Shown here in pieces: positions 1 through 12,249 of a stretch of 64,000 nt of DNA. The number at the start of each line of letters is the position of its first letter. Position 1 is the first letter of the stretch. Source of the stretch: Thuidium tamariscinum (lineage: Eukaryota; Streptophyta; Bryopsida; Hypnales; Thuidiaceae). Position numbers and translations under genes: made by a program. The stretch lies in assembly GCA_947034885.2 (NCBI GenBank), contig OX344752.2, positions 8,432,001-8,496,000 on the forward strand, written 5' to 3'. The notes beneath the pieces were generated by a model that saw nothing but the letters and a program-made list of their open reading frames with translations, ran no database searches and was not told the DNA's origin.

Positions 1-648
1 AAGAACATTGGAATATCCTTTTTCTTTATTTGTCAATAAGACCCAATACAATAAATAAAATAATTGTAACTTTAGGATGCTCCTGAAGTGCACTAACTTG
101 CCTCAGCTACCCGAAGGTTTGGTTAGATTGGTAATGTCTGCGGTCACCAGACTTGGATTGGGATGGTCTCTTTGATTCCACTCCGCACTTTTCTTAAGTA
201 GTCTTTGTGTTTGATCACCAGTTTCAAGAGAATCAGTCACCGTGTGTGTGTGTGTCTGTCTGTCACAAGTGGAGAGGCACAACTGGCTGGCCATGGGATC
301 TGGTCTTAAGGATTATGGACCTCGCAGAAAGAATTTTATTATTGGCTCACCACTGCGAGGATGTAGGCTTTGCATTGGTAGAAGCTACATGTGAGGAAGC
401 TTGAGTAGGTACCCTACTTGAAAAGTGTGCCAATGTTACAAGGATAGAGCCAACTGGAGTGCAACTCCTTGATTATAGGAGAGGGCTCTGAAATCGCCCA
501 AGCTTTTGCAACCATCCAGTAGGAGGCTGTGAAATGGAACTTGATTGTGAGTCAATGAACTTCCAATTACATTGGAGCATGATAAGAGTTTAGTTTTTCC
601 TTCTTCAATGGATGGTTTTAGAGCCACAGTGGCTTCATTCTTAACTAA
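1..648. other. Non-coding left flank, no gene recognised
   Basis: I see no gene here. Short open frames exist on both strands, but none has a recognisable domain, and the longest ones run on into the transposon that begins at 649. The stretch is somewhat less AT-rich than the regions to its right and ends in the TAA (646-648) that is duplicated on the far side of the transposon. It is probably the host sequence into which that element inserted. Confidence 0.5.
242..264. repeat. GT/CTGT microsatellite
   Basis: Seven GT dinucleotides are followed by CTGT repeats. This is an ordinary simple-sequence repeat seen directly in the sequence. Confidence 0.9.
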
Positions 649-1612
649 GGGTACGTTCGCACCGGCTGTTGGTAAAAAAGTAGGTGCATTTACAGGGGGC
701 GTGGTCAGACAGAATGTCCCCATTGAGCCTCTTTCGGGGCAGGGATGGGATGCGGGCAGATCAAGGGACTACTCCACAACCCTCTGAGAACCCATCAATT
801 TACTTCCAATTTCAATTTTAATTTAATTTCTCCAACAAAGTATATGAGAATTCTATAGGAAACAAGAATTTCAATAAGAAAATTGAAGCAATGACATAGG
901 TTTTGTGCCACATGTTCACTTGAGCCTCATAGCCAATCTTGTGTTGAAATGGGAGAAGAGAGAAACTCTTTATACTAGTGGAGTAGTGGTGGGTGAAACA
1001 AACCATGTGGGACATGTGATTTAGGAGAAAAAAGAGCTCCTCCATTCATGGTTATGGAAATGCAGGAATTGTGCTAGAAGTCAAATTTCAGACCTCATTT
1101 AAACATAGTAGACTATATTTTTTCAAAAAACCTCAAACTAAGAAAAGTTGGAGAATCAAGTACACTTTTGCCTCCAAAAATCCGTTTGAGATTTCAATAC
1201 TCCACTTAAAAGTTATGGAAAATTTTCAGAAGAGGTGTTCAAAAATGTCCACACAAAATGTCCTTTCCACACACACACACCTAGAATTTGTTGAGAACTC
1301 TTACACGAGGCTTCAAATCTCAAGCGGATTTTTAGAGATAAATGTTAGCTTCCTTCTCTTACTTCTTTTAGGTCTAACATTTTTTTTTGAAGAAGCTATA
1401 ATTATACAATGTCCAAATGAAGTCTAAAATTCAACTTCGAGCACAATTCTTGCGTTTCCGCTTAACCATTAGCAACTTCATTTTTTATGAACAAAATTGA
1501 AAAGTGTTGAAAATTATAGAATTTTAGAAGTACAAAATTTCTATTTGAGTAAGTGAATCCAACTGTGATCCTTTTCTTAAGGTCATTGTCTTCACAAATT
1601 CCTATCTAATTT
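649..1612 (+). repeat. Left long terminal inverted repeat of the 4.1 kb element
   Basis: By eye it matches the reverse complement of 3477-4755 almost base for base once the 317-bp insertion in the right arm is removed. Identical short open frames on opposite strands (818-1045 and 4359-4586) show how little the arms have diverged. The arms could form a hairpin with a stem near 1 kb and a 1.9 kb loop. Confidence 0.85.
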
Positions 1613-3476
1613 TTTTTAAAGAAGCTATTATACAATGCCCACATGAAGTCTAGAATTCAACTTCGAGCACAATTCTTGTGTTTCTAGTTACATCTCAAAT
1701 TCTTAAGAACTTTAAATCGATATTTCACCATTATTGAAACATCATGACAAACACAAAGTAGACACTTAAGGTTGACTTAGCAATGTTACAACTTCTGTTG
1801 AATCAATATAGTGAATCAAAGGTATTGTGTCAATAATTTGAATATGGTGATGTAGGATTATTGAATCCACTATTATTCAAAGGTATTGTTTCTATATTTT
1901 TAATATGGTGTTGTAGAATATTGAATCAACAATCACTCAAAGATATTGTTTCACATTTTCTATACGGTGGTGTGGAATATTAAATCAACAATTATTTGTG
2001 GTTGAATTCTTGAAAATCATCTTCTATAAGGGTTTTTTAAGACTTATAAAAAAAAAAAGTCACTTCATTTTTTGCTTGTAACGGCTTGTTCTATTTTAAT
2101 CGATTCATGCTCTTAGGTTGAAATGTTTAAATGTCAATTCAAGAATGTTGTCAAATTTTAATTCTTTTGTAATAAAATTGCTCTCAAAATTGTGACAAAG
2201 CGCACTTCGGGGTTTTAACAAGGGAATAATACCCTTTTATAATTCATACCTTCAATTGATGTTGATAGTCTACACCAAAACAACATTCAGATTTTTGAAA
2301 TGTTGGTAGATATCTTATGCCAATTGTTCACCCCTTATGTATTGCAAGTACTTGATGATAGATTAATGATGATAAAAGAAACTTTTCAATATCCAAAATT
2401 TCAATTACTTGAGAATGCAAAAGGAGACTATTTCCTCTCCCAAGCCAATTAGATTGGATTCAAATATTGTATTGTGATGCAAAAATTGATTCATTTATTT
2501 ACTAGGTACGCTTGTATGAGGAGGGTACTATATACACAATAACCCTTTTTGTTTAATAGGATGTCAAAGCATGTTGGAGCTCTTATCACATAGAGGGTAA
2601 CTTACAAGAAATGGAATTTCTTATGAAAAGGTATGAAATATGTATTAATTTCAAATTTAATTGTCTATTGATAACATGATGTTAAAACAATTTAATTTTT
2701 GTTATACATTTAACCATTAGGTAAACATTCTAAAATATTCCATCATTACTTCAAATAACATTAGACTACTTTTTAGTTGTAGAAACATCTTTGAAAAAAT
2801 GTAGTAATGCACCAAAAGTTGAAACAACTATGAAACAAGGGGGAGGCAAAATTTGAGGTATAACTATGAATGGCATCATTTTCTATAAACAAAATTGAGA
2901 AGTGTTGAATGTGGTACAATGTTAGTAGTGGAGTATTAACAATTTAGACCACACCTACATGTGCTATTAATAATATGTAACATTGTACAACGTTTTTGAC
3001 ATTTTTACTTTGTTTGATGTTCAAATTTATGATTAGAAAATATTCATATTAAGATTCTAATATCTTTAATGATTTATATTTGTCAGATCAATAAAAAACA
3101 CACAACTTTCAAATACTTGAAAAGTACAATTTCTATTTCATTGTTTGAATGAAAGTTTGTTGTGATTGACAAAACTTATGCATTACATACACATACAATA
3201 TATATATATATATACAAAAGAAATATTTACAATAGAGAGTTGAGAATAAAAATAGCACTACTTAGATTCTTATAAAGTAGCTATGCATATATATGATTGA
3301 ATAAGCAATTGCACATTGTTTGTATAAAGAAACTACCAAACTCTTGTAGGATTTTAGTGGAAGTTAGTTGAGTATTCTAAAATCTCCAAAAATGCATTTT
3401 TTTGATACAACATATGAATAAGTTATGAATTTTCACAATGTTAAAAAATTAGTGTTCCTTCAACAATATTGTACAA

Positions 3477-4755
3477 ATTAGATAGGAATTTGTGAAGACA
3501 ATGACCTTAAGAAAAGGATCACAGTTGGATTTACTTACTCAAATAGAAATTTTATACTTCTAAAATTCTATAATTTTCAACACTTTTCAATTTTGTTCAT
3601 AAAAAATGAAGTTGCTAATGGTTAAGCGGAAACGCAAGAATTGTGCTCGAAGTTGAATTTTAGACTTCATTTGGACATTGTATAATTATAGCTTCTTCAA
3701 AAAAAAATGTTAGACCTAAAAGAAGTAAGAGAAGGAAGCTAACATTTATCTCTAAAAATCCGCTTGAGATTTGAAGCCTCGTGTAAGAGTTCTCAACAAA
3801 TTCTAGGTGTGTGTGTGTGGAAAGGACATTTTGTGTGGACATTTTTGAACACCTCTTCTGAAAATTTTCCATAACTTTTAAGTGGAGTATTCATTACCAG
3901 AAATTTCAGCCCTTGGAAAGGCTGCGAGTTTCTGGACCCCTCTAGTGCAATTAGGGTAAAAATCTGAATTAAAAAAATATTTTTTATTTTTGAAAAATTC
4001 AAATCTGACGTGGCACTACTGGTACCACGTCAGCACCACATCAGATTATAATTTTTTTATAATTTTTTTAAAAATAAAAATAAAAAATTTTAATTAAAAA
4101 ATATTTTTTAATTAAAAAAATATTTTTTTATTTTTCTGTATTTGCACTGCGGGGGGCCCGAAAATGTAATGTTAACGGCCATCTGCAGGGCTGAAATTTT
4201 TTGTAATGGAAATCTCAAACGGATTTTTGGAGGCAAAAGTGTACTTGATTCTCCAACTTTTCTTAGTTTGAGGTTTTTTGAAAAAATATAGTCTACTATG
4301 TTTAAATGAGGTCTGAAATTTGACTTCTAGCACAATTCCTGCATTTCCATAACCATGAATGGAGGAGCTCTTTTTTCTCCTAAATCACATGTCCCACATG
4401 GTTTGTTTCACCCACCACTACTCCACTAGTATAAAGAGTTTCTCTCTTCTCCCATTTCAACACAAGATTGGCTATGAGGCTCAAGTGAACATGTGGCACA
4501 AAACCTATGTCATTGCTTCAATTTTCTTATTGAAATTCTTGTTTCCTATAGAATTCTCATATACTTTGTTGGAGAAATTAAATTAAAATTGAAATTGGAA
4601 GTAAATTGATGGGTTCTCAGAGGGTTGTGGAGTAGTCCCTTGATCTGCCCGCATCCCATCCCTGCCCCGAAAGAGGCTCAATGGGGACATTCTGTCTGAC
4701 CACGCCCCCTGTAAATGCACCTACTTTTTTACCAACAGCCGGTGCGAACGTACCC
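3477..4755 (-). repeat. Right long terminal inverted repeat, interrupted by a short element
   Basis: Inverted partner of 649-1612. It carries the 317-bp insertion at 3892-4208; without it the arm is about 962 bp, equal to the left arm. Confidence 0.85.
3892..4208. mobile_element. 317-bp non-autonomous element with CACTA-like termini
   Basis: The ends are CATTACCAGAAATTTCAGCC and, read from the other side, CATTACAAAAAATTTCAGCC, giving a TIR of about 23 bp with three mismatches. This resembles the plant CACTA start CACTACAAGAAA, so I place it tentatively in CACTA/CMC. The intact opposite arm of the host element gives the empty site: removing 3892-4208 restores GTATTGAAATC exactly, with no target duplication, although CACTA elements normally make 3 bp. 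The interior is AT-rich with a small GACGTGG/CCACGTC hairpin and no coding capacity. Confidence 0.7.
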
Positions 4756-4758
4756 TAA

Positions 4759-5290
4759 GTGAGTAAAATAAGACTTGGTTGTTGAACTCGCTTCTTATAG
4801 GTGTTACAAACTCTCAAATAATGATTAATTCAAGTATTCACTTCAGCTCTAGGAAGGAACGCATTTAGAAACCACCTTGATTACTTTTTACATGTTGCAA
4901 TGCTAGTTCTTGAACAAAGTCAGATTTGTTTCCAAACTGTGAATGTATGAGTTTTCATGGCCTACTGATCACAAATAGGGCACTATGCCAAATTGTATTT
5001 GAAAATTCATAACTAATTCAGTAATTCTTCAAAAAATATGAAACAACTTGTGTTAGATTTCTAGAATATTTTTCTTTGACTGAAAATTAAGTTCAAAATA
5101 TTCGCATCAAAAGAAATACATGAAAAAGGGAGATCAGCTCTTAAATGAGCGGTTTCTGAGCCTCCTCCCTTACCCCAAATGATTGAAATTTTGAAATTTT
5201 GAAGAAGGAATGATCTCCAATCTTTTAGAAGGTTGGCATAAATTAAGGGCATGTTCACATTATACCTTTCTAATAATCAGATACTAATTA
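4759..5290. other. Intergenic; diverged remnant of a short repeat family
   Basis: No gene is seen. About 4960-5170 contains the phrase CATAACTAATTC followed by ATATGAAACAACTTG, which also occurs inside the TAAGGTAG elements at 11435-11765, 14348-14640 and 15606-15936. It is therefore probably an old, decayed member of that family whose ends I cannot place. Confidence 0.4.
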
Positions 5291-5796
5291 TGAGAGTGAT
5301 GCAAGTACTATACTAAAGACATGATCAAGAGGGAGGCTATGTAACCCAACTATACCAAAATGAATATTACAAATAACAAACATTATAGTAGAGGGACCTA
5401 TTTTTGACACACACACCATCAACAATAAATAGGGTACCCTATTCCAAATGAGATTGGAATGGATTTCCGTTTTCTCTTTGGAATGTGTATCTTTGTACTT
5501 TTTCAAGGCTTGAACCAATAAGTTAATGACACATAAGTGAGCATAAATGTAGGAAGTAATTGGTAGGAAAGTATTCTTGAATGATGGAAATTGGATGACT
5601 CTAGATGTTGGTTATAGGTCAAGCCCAACTTTTGCCTTTCAAAATTCATAGTAATTTCAATTCAAGAGATAAAATTACCAAAATTTTTACAATCTTCATC
5701 ATTTCTATCAATGCACCTCTGAAAATATTTGCTTTGCCTTGCACTTGCCTAGATCATGTCTAGATGTGCTTATTTTATCGGTTATGGGTCCTTCTA

Positions 5797-6045
5797 CCAT
5801 AGATGAGATTTGAAGCCTTGGGAGGGCCATTTTGGGTTAGTTCCCAAAATTGTTGGCTGCTATGAAGCCAACAATCCTAAATTTTTTTTAAAAATCCAAA
5901 TTTTTTTTGAAAAAAAATAAATTACTGATGTAGCACACTCTCGGCTACGTTAGCTTCCGATGTTTCTCCATTCTTACAATAGTTATTTGTGTCCTCATAG
6001 TTTGATAATTTGTAGTCTTTTGAAGGCCTCAAATCTCATCTAATG
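5797..6045. mobile_element. ~249-bp MITE with TA flanks
   Basis: Inverted ends CCATAGATGAGATTTGAAGCC and, from the right, CATTAGATGAGATTTGAGGCC lie next to TA on each side. The inverted arm partner near 12.7 kb keeps CTTCTACTATATA without the insert, which supports a discrete insertion. A single end of the same kind (CATTAGATGAAATCTG) occurs at about 18034. The TA duplication suggests Tc1/mariner-type, but the TIR is not a canonical Stowaway one. Confidence 0.55.
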
Positions 6046-6237
6046 TATTTTTGAAAGGAGGTTTGGTTTTGTTGTGTGACTTGTGTGAAGAATAAATTTG
6101 TCGGGAAATTTGTTTGTAGTGTAATTAATGATATGTGAAGGTCATTAGAATATTGTATGTTGTTTTTGTCATAGTTTTGGTAGGTTTTGTAGTGGTGGGT
6201 TGTTTTCAAGTTTTTTTTAGTACATAGAATGTACACT

Positions 6238-7793
6238 GGGGTCCCAATCAAAATGGCGTTTTCAAAATTGCAGTGAAAGAAATTTTAGTGCAGCCAACTT
6301 TGAGAGCCTCCCGAGAGCTCAAAAATTTGTATTTTATCACGAAATTTTTACCACAGCATCATCTTTATGTTAATAACACGTGGAATAAATTTCAAGGCCA
6401 AAAGATTTATTATAAAAAAGTTATTCAAAATCTACGAACATAGGTAGTGGTGAGAAGCATTTCACTACTTTCAACTTTGACACCCTCCCAAGGATTGAGT
6501 TTTTTTTTTCCATGAAAACTTTTTCACAAAACAATCTCTATGTTTTTAATATGTATAAAAAATTTCAAGGTAAAACAATAAATTTATAAAAAGATATTTG
6601 AAATCTCCCAACAGGTGTAGTTTTGAGAAAATTTTCACAATTGCCAACTTTGACACCATCCCAAGGGCTCAAAAATTAGTTTTTTACCATGAATTTTTTT
6701 TGTGAAGTCATCTCTATGTTAATAACATGTGTTTCAAATTTCAAGTTCAAATAAATTACCAAAAAAAAGATATCTAAAATCTCTCAACATATGTAGTTGT
6801 GAGGAGGAGTTTTTGAGCCCTTAGTGATAGTGTTATTTTGTGGAGCAAAGTTTGACACGGATGTAAAAACTCAACCTCACAACTATACATGTTGAGAGAT
6901 TTTGAATATCTTTTTTTGGGTAAGTCTTTTGAACTTGAAATTTGGAACATATGTTATCAATATACAAGTGATCTTATGCAAAAAAATTCATGTTTAATAG
7001 ACAAATTTTCAGCCCTTGGGAGGGTGTCAAAGTCGGCAATAGTGAAAATTTTCTCACAACTACACAGGTTGGGAGATTTTAGATATCCTTTTTTTGGTAA
7101 TTCATTCAAACTTGAAATTTGGAACACATTTTATCAACATAGAGATGACTTCACAAAAAAATTCATGGTAAAAAACTAATTTTTGAGCCCTTGGGAGGGT
7201 GTCAAAGTCGGCAATAGTGAAAATTTTCTCACAACTACACAGGTTGGGAGATTTTAGATATCCTTTTTTTGGTAATTCATTCAAACTTGAAATTTGGAAC
7301 ACATTTTATCAACATAGAGATGACTTCACAAAAAAATTTATGGTAAAAAACTAATTTTTGAGCCCTTGGGATGGTGTCAAAGTTGGCAATTGTGAAAATT
7401 TTCTCAAAACTACACCTGTTGGGAGATTTCAAATATCTTTTTATAAATTTATTGTTTTACCTTGAAATTTTTGTAAATATTAAAAAACATAGAGATTGTT
7501 TTGTGAAAAAAATTTGATGGAAAAAAAATTAACTCAATCCTTGGGAGGGTGTCAAAGTTGAAAGTAGTAAAATGTTTCTCTCCACTACCCATGTTAGTAG
7601 ATTTTGAATAACTTTTTTATAATGAATCTTCTGGCCTCAAAATTTGTTCCACATGTTACTAACATAAAGATGATGTTGTAGTAAAAATTTCGTGATAAAA
7701 TACCAATTTTTGAGCTCTCAGAAGGCTCTCAAAGTTTGTTGAACTAAAATTTCCTTCATTGCGATTAGAAAACGCCATTTTGATTGGGACCCC
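6238..7793. mobile_element. Palindromic element built from ~175-bp repeats
   Basis: The ends are GGGGTCCCAATCAAAATGGC and its inverted partner ending at 7793. Both are flanked by ACT (6235-6237, 7794-7796), a possible 3-bp target duplication. Inside, a unit of about 175 bp marked by GAGCCCTTGGGAGGGTGTCA repeats at about 7012, 7187, 7362, 7536 and 7712, and in inverted orientation at about 6311, 6488 and 6661, so the element is a palindrome of tandem repeats. No coding capacity is seen; the short open frames simply repeat with the units. The family is unknown. Confidence 0.7.
7011..7360 (+). repeat. Two nearly identical 175-bp tandem units
   Basis: The copies 7011-7185 and 7186-7360 differ by about one base by eye, while neighbouring units differ much more. 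This indicates a recent duplication by slippage or unequal exchange inside the palindromic element. Confidence 0.85.
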
Positions 7794-8199
7794 ACTATAT
7801 AGTGGAAGCACCCAAAAATGTCCAAGTAAGGAACTCAGCATAGTTGGAGGCAATTTCTTCTTAAAGAAATATTCTTCTAGTATTAACAAATGAAAATCAT
7901 GAATATTAAAAAAAAAATTCAAATGTTGTATGTAATTTCTATAATTTTTCAAAGTGTTGCCTCCTTAGACCATTGAAAACTATTCAATAGATGCCTCCAA
8001 ATTTGAATGCTACTAAAATCAGGAGTGAGCCAATCAAATTTTGGTATGTGTCCTTTAATTGCATCAATGAATTATAGTCAAACATTTGATGAACACATTC
8101 AATGCAATTTAGGGGCGATTTTGGATGAGTCTAGAGTTCACTACAAGGTATAGGTGTAGTATTGAGTGTTTCTCCCTTAAGAGGCATATATTATAGCAA

Positions 8200-9824
8200 T
8201 GTTGTTGATGGTGGAGAAGGTTGCTTTAATAGCTAATTTTGGTACGTTGAAATTGTTTTGTAAGGTGTTTAGTGTTGGATTGTGGATTGTTCTTCAACAT
8301 GTACCAACAATGTACATTTGGGAAGGTGAGTGGTTTTGGAGCCTAAGCGATTTTGGAGCCTCCTACCTTAGGTCAAGGAGACATTGTCATGCGAATGGAA
8401 TTCTCTTAGATTTTTTGGTTGAAATGTATAACCCTACCAATGGTATTCTTGTTGGTGGAGAAATTTTGAATACTTATTTAGAATCAAGATAATATTGTTG
8501 ACCAATGCTAGAGCCTCCCATTGGCCCCTTAGAGAAACCCTCAAGAGAATCAATCCTTGCAACCTACATGGTTGCTTGTAGTTTAAACTAAAGTAAATTG
8601 AAGTAAAGGTATCAAAGAAGAAAATGTTCTTTTTGCCCCCAAGTTATGAGGGGAAGTTAGTAGCTCATTATGCAATATTATACATGGATTTGAAATTAGT
8701 CTGGGGTGATCAGAAAGTACAAAATATCTCCTTCATATTAGATACTAGATTTTCATATTTATTTGAACTTTATAGAAAATGGAATTTTTGCACCCTATTT
8801 AGATACTTTAAGTCCAAATATGATCCAATCTTGGCCTAGCTCACCTCTTTTCATTACATATTTAGTACATAGTATAATTTTGTCAATCCATACCTCTTTA
8901 ATGGCACCTTCTCTAATATCACCACACCTTAGAAAATGGATTTTCATTATTAGGTATATGTAAACTTCTTTGTTTCATCTTTTATATTATTACATCCTTC
9001 ATTCTTTCACCAAAAATCCATGGGATGGACATATACTTCAAATAGGCTTTTTGGATGTCACTTCTTCTAATATCATGACTACTGTTTTTTCTCTCTACTC
9101 TCTTATTATTACATTTAGATACATTACTAAAAGTTGAATATATATTATGATATAGAGGATTTCAAAATTGTGAAAAAGGCTGTAAATCACCCTGAAGACT
9201 TCAAGGATCTTCGAGACTTCTTCCAAATTTCTTAATTAAAACATCACCTCAATTTTTTTTGAGTTTTTTGGGTGAATTATATGCATCATGAACTCTATTC
9301 TTTGTACAAAAAACTTAAACCTAAGAATTCATTATACAATTGCAAAATATAATTTGCACACATTGCTCGATTCAACAAATATTTTAAATGCAAGGACATT
9401 TAGATATAACAAATGGCCCATATTGCAACCTATACTTTCTCTACAATGACTATTGCAATTTCATGCTCTTAGTTCTAAAAAAGATTCAAATGTTGTAAGA
9501 ACCAACATCATTTGCATGTTTGTTAAATTTTTAATATTTTTAATTTTATATATGTGAATTTCTTTCAATTTTTGTACAGATTAATTTGAAATGATGAGAA
9601 CCAATATACCAAGGCACAAAAAGAAGATTGAGAATTTAAAAAAAATTGACAAAAGGTAAAGTAATGCCAAATCATGTTGAATAAAACCAAGTTTTAGACA
9701 TGTAGACCTTTGAAATTAATTTTCTTTTAAATCACAACTATTTTTTTCTTCAAACTTCTATGGTAACATGTGGTATGCTGCACTCTTTGTGTATACACTT
9801 TTGGACTTTGTCCATTAATGCTTA
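8200..9824. other. Centre of the decayed palindrome, no gene
   Basis: AT-rich sequence with short spurious frames only. I recognise no domain, repeat end or RNA gene. Confidence 0.5.
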
Positions 9825-10557
9825 TGGGCAATTGCATGAAAGACTTGTACTATTTTCCGTCACACGTCTCATGCTGATCTGTTTTTTGACCATAACTTTT
9901 GCATTTTTGCTCCAAATGACTCAAGATTTCTAGAGAAGATATTTATAACTATCATACAGCTTACATGAATTTTTGATAATTTTCAAAAATAGTTTAATAT
10001 AAAAATAGTACTAGTGATTGAATGTCACATATGACAATTTGGAGGTTTTTAGTACTATGGAATACCTTTTTTAATGATTTTGAGATGAAATTTGGATGAA
10101 ATGGTCTTCTAATAGATTTCTATCTTTCTGCAGAAGGATTTTCAAAAATAGTTAATTTTATGTCATGTGGAGGTCTACAAAGAGAGCTTCATTCTGCTTG
10201 TATTTTGAAACATATAAAATATTATTTTGGTAGGTTCTTTGGTGAATGACCATCTCCATAAAGTTGTTGCAAATGGCCACTTTTTATTTTTTGTATTTAC
10301 TTATTTTTACTATTTTTCCCTAATTAAAACATGAAGGTATGTATTTTCTTGAGGTTTTGCACTTTTCCAGTTCTCCTACTTAGAAAATTTTCCTATACAA
10401 TTCCTTTTGTAGGTACCTTTGTCTTAAAGGTGTATACATAAGGCATATTTTTTTTAAAATTTAAAAATTATTTTTCTAATTAAATAGTACTGTAGAAAAA
10501 GTCAGGAGTACTATTGCAAAACGCAACAAATAGTACATGTCTTTCGTGCAATCACCC
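9825..10557. mobile_element. MITE of the TGGGTGA-TTGCA family, full-length copy (A)
   Basis: The left end TGGGCAATTGCATGAAAGAC and the right end GTGCAATCACCC form a TIR that continues through TTGTACTATTT. TTA flanks both sides (9822-9824 and 10558-10560), the 3-bp duplication expected of PIF/Harbinger MITEs. The interior is unique sequence, not a palindrome. It shares blocks with the copies at 27463-28950 (AAGGTACCTT and CTAAGTAGGAGAAC, inverted) and 47804-48897 (TCTACAAAGAGAGCTTCATT). It has no coding capacity. Confidence 0.75.
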
Positions 10558-11434
10558 TTATGATATGGTTGTTTGAATGAAAAAGTTTCACATTTGAACT
10601 TAGTTTTGTTTGTCATTGTATGTGTATTTGTAATGATTGATGATAAAATAAATTTTAGTGTGATTTCAATGTAATTTAGAATTTGAAATTCCGTTCAATT
10701 TTGTTCATACATGAGCCTCCTAAAATTGACCTAATCTCACCAGGATGCAAAAATTTGTAAGGTTTCTTAGACCCAACCTATACAACCGTTGCAAGCATCT
10801 AGCTAGACACTTGACAATTATAAGTAAGTGTTGTGGAATCAAAATTGCTATGATCATTCATCCTTTACCTTTGTCATCGTTTCCTTATACTTTATTATAA
10901 GGTAGAAACACCCATTCCCACACTTGTTCTTATTCTTAGTCCCTAGACTCATCCAATTATGTCCCTCTACATGAATGTGAATGTGTCCTCTACATGCTAA
11001 ACACTCATTCAGTAATGCATTTGAAGGACACATATATAATTGTAATTTACTAATAGCTGATTTTTGTAAAGTTCACATTTGAGTGCACCTATGTAACAAT
11101 TTTGATGGTTTAGGCACCCAATACTTTGAAAAGTCATAGAAATTACATACAACTTCCAAAAAATCTAATTTATTTTTAACATTCATGATTTTCACTTGCT
11201 AATACTACAAAACAAATTACTTTTAGGAAAAGTTGCCTCCAAACATACTAAATTGCTTATATAGACAGTTTTGGGTGTTCCTACCTTATTCTCCTTAGTT
11301 TCAAATATGATTGCATAGGAAAAAGTTCATATTCTTTTTTCTTTTTGGAAACAAGTGAAACAGGATTTCATTGCCAAAAGAATGGAAGAGTTCATATTCT
11401 AGAGTGCACATTCAATGAGTTTGATAATTCTAGG

Positions 11435-11765
11435 TAAGGTAGAAGGCTCTTAAAGAGAGTAGGTTCTAAATGGTGCCCTACCTTAAATGTACAATATTTG
11501 TACACGTTGCTTTTTCATAGCTACCAGTAGTGTACTCACAATGTACATTTTAGCTAGGGCACCATTTTAAAGCCCTATGCCCTTTCAACTTCAAAATTTG
11601 ATAACTAATTCCACAAAGCTTAGAAAAATATGAAACGACTTGGGTTAAATGTCAATTCTACTTCTCTTTCAAGGAAAATTTACTAACAAATATTTCTAGA
11701 AGTTTTACCTCCCTGAAATTTTGTTTCAGCCCTTAGATGGTACATTATAGGACCTCTTACCTTAC
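11435..11765 (+). mobile_element. TAAGGTAG-family MITE, copy 1 (331 bp)
   Basis: It starts TAAGGTAGAAGGCTC and ends CCTCTTACCTTA. The reverse complement occurs at 15606-15936 with high similarity and equal length, and a shorter relative lies at 14348-14640. Inside is a nested hairpin, roughly 11460-11570, bounded by AAATGGTGCCCTA and TAGGGCACCATTT. Copies 1 and 3 form an inverted pair 4.5 kb apart, but each has its own ends, so I read them as separate insertions. Confidence 0.65.
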
Positions 11766-12249
11766 AAGGTTCCATCCATTGCCCTGCTGATGGCAGTTAT
11801 CAACAGAAAGGCAGCCAGGGGAGCAGTTCCAGTCGGTATCATTCAGTGTTTTTTGGGAAGCAATTTTGACATGCTAGCTCACGAATTTTTACTCCCCATC
11901 ATGAGTTTCGTCAAATTTTTCAAAGGCCCTTGTTGACAGAGAAATAATGTCTGCTGGCCAGCACACAAAAAAATTTGGGTTTGGGTTGTGACAGCTGGCC
12001 AAACTTGGTAAGGATTTGCAAAAATTTGAGCTACCCAAAAAATTTATAATGCCAAAAAACGCACCTCAGGGCTTTAGGGGTTAAGTCAAGTTAGCTCAAA
12101 AGAAAAACTACTACAGTCTACTAGGCATTGCAATAGAAGTCAACAAAAGTATTATAAGGTTTTATTTTTGGATGACTTGAGAAATATTCTTAGAAAAGGT
12201 ATCTACACTTCAAATTGACCCTTTTATTAAACCAACCCCTACATAGTGG
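11766..12249. other. Intergenic with one orphan element end
   Basis: No gene is recognised. GGGCTTTAGGGGTTAA near 12070-12085 resembles the right end of the TTAA-flanked elements at 54685-55259 and 58604-59249, but I could not find the matching left end. Confidence 0.35.

Larger units (their letters stand above)
649..4755. mobile_element. PIF/Harbinger-like DNA transposon with ~964-bp terminal inverted repeats, non-autonomous
   Basis: The left end GGGTACGTTCGCACCGGC is repeated inverted at 4755, and both ends are flanked by TAA (646-648 and 4756-4758), a 3-bp TWA target duplication. GGG-type termini plus a TWA duplication are typical of PIF/Harbinger and Tourist elements, so the family is inferred from the ends alone. 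The inverted arms run 649-1612 and 3477-4755; the right arm is longer only because a 317-bp element sits in it (3892-4208). The core 1613-3476 is AT-rich with no transposase-like frame. It contains an internal direct repeat (about 1388-1458 and 1619-1685). Arms this long make it Foldback-like in structure. A diverged second copy lies at 31.3-37.9 kb. Confidence 0.8.

Noticed and set aside
818-1427. Open frames of 75 and 118 codons, repeated at 3660-4586
   Set aside because: They lie in the inverted arms of a transposon and repeat only because the arms do; no domain is recognisable.
6889-7302. Short frames that repeat with similar peptides
   Set aside because: They follow the 175-bp repeat units and their inverted copies and are not genes.
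7000-7720. A CRISPR-like array
   Set aside because: Units are 175 bp, contiguous without spacers, and part of a plant palindromic repeat.
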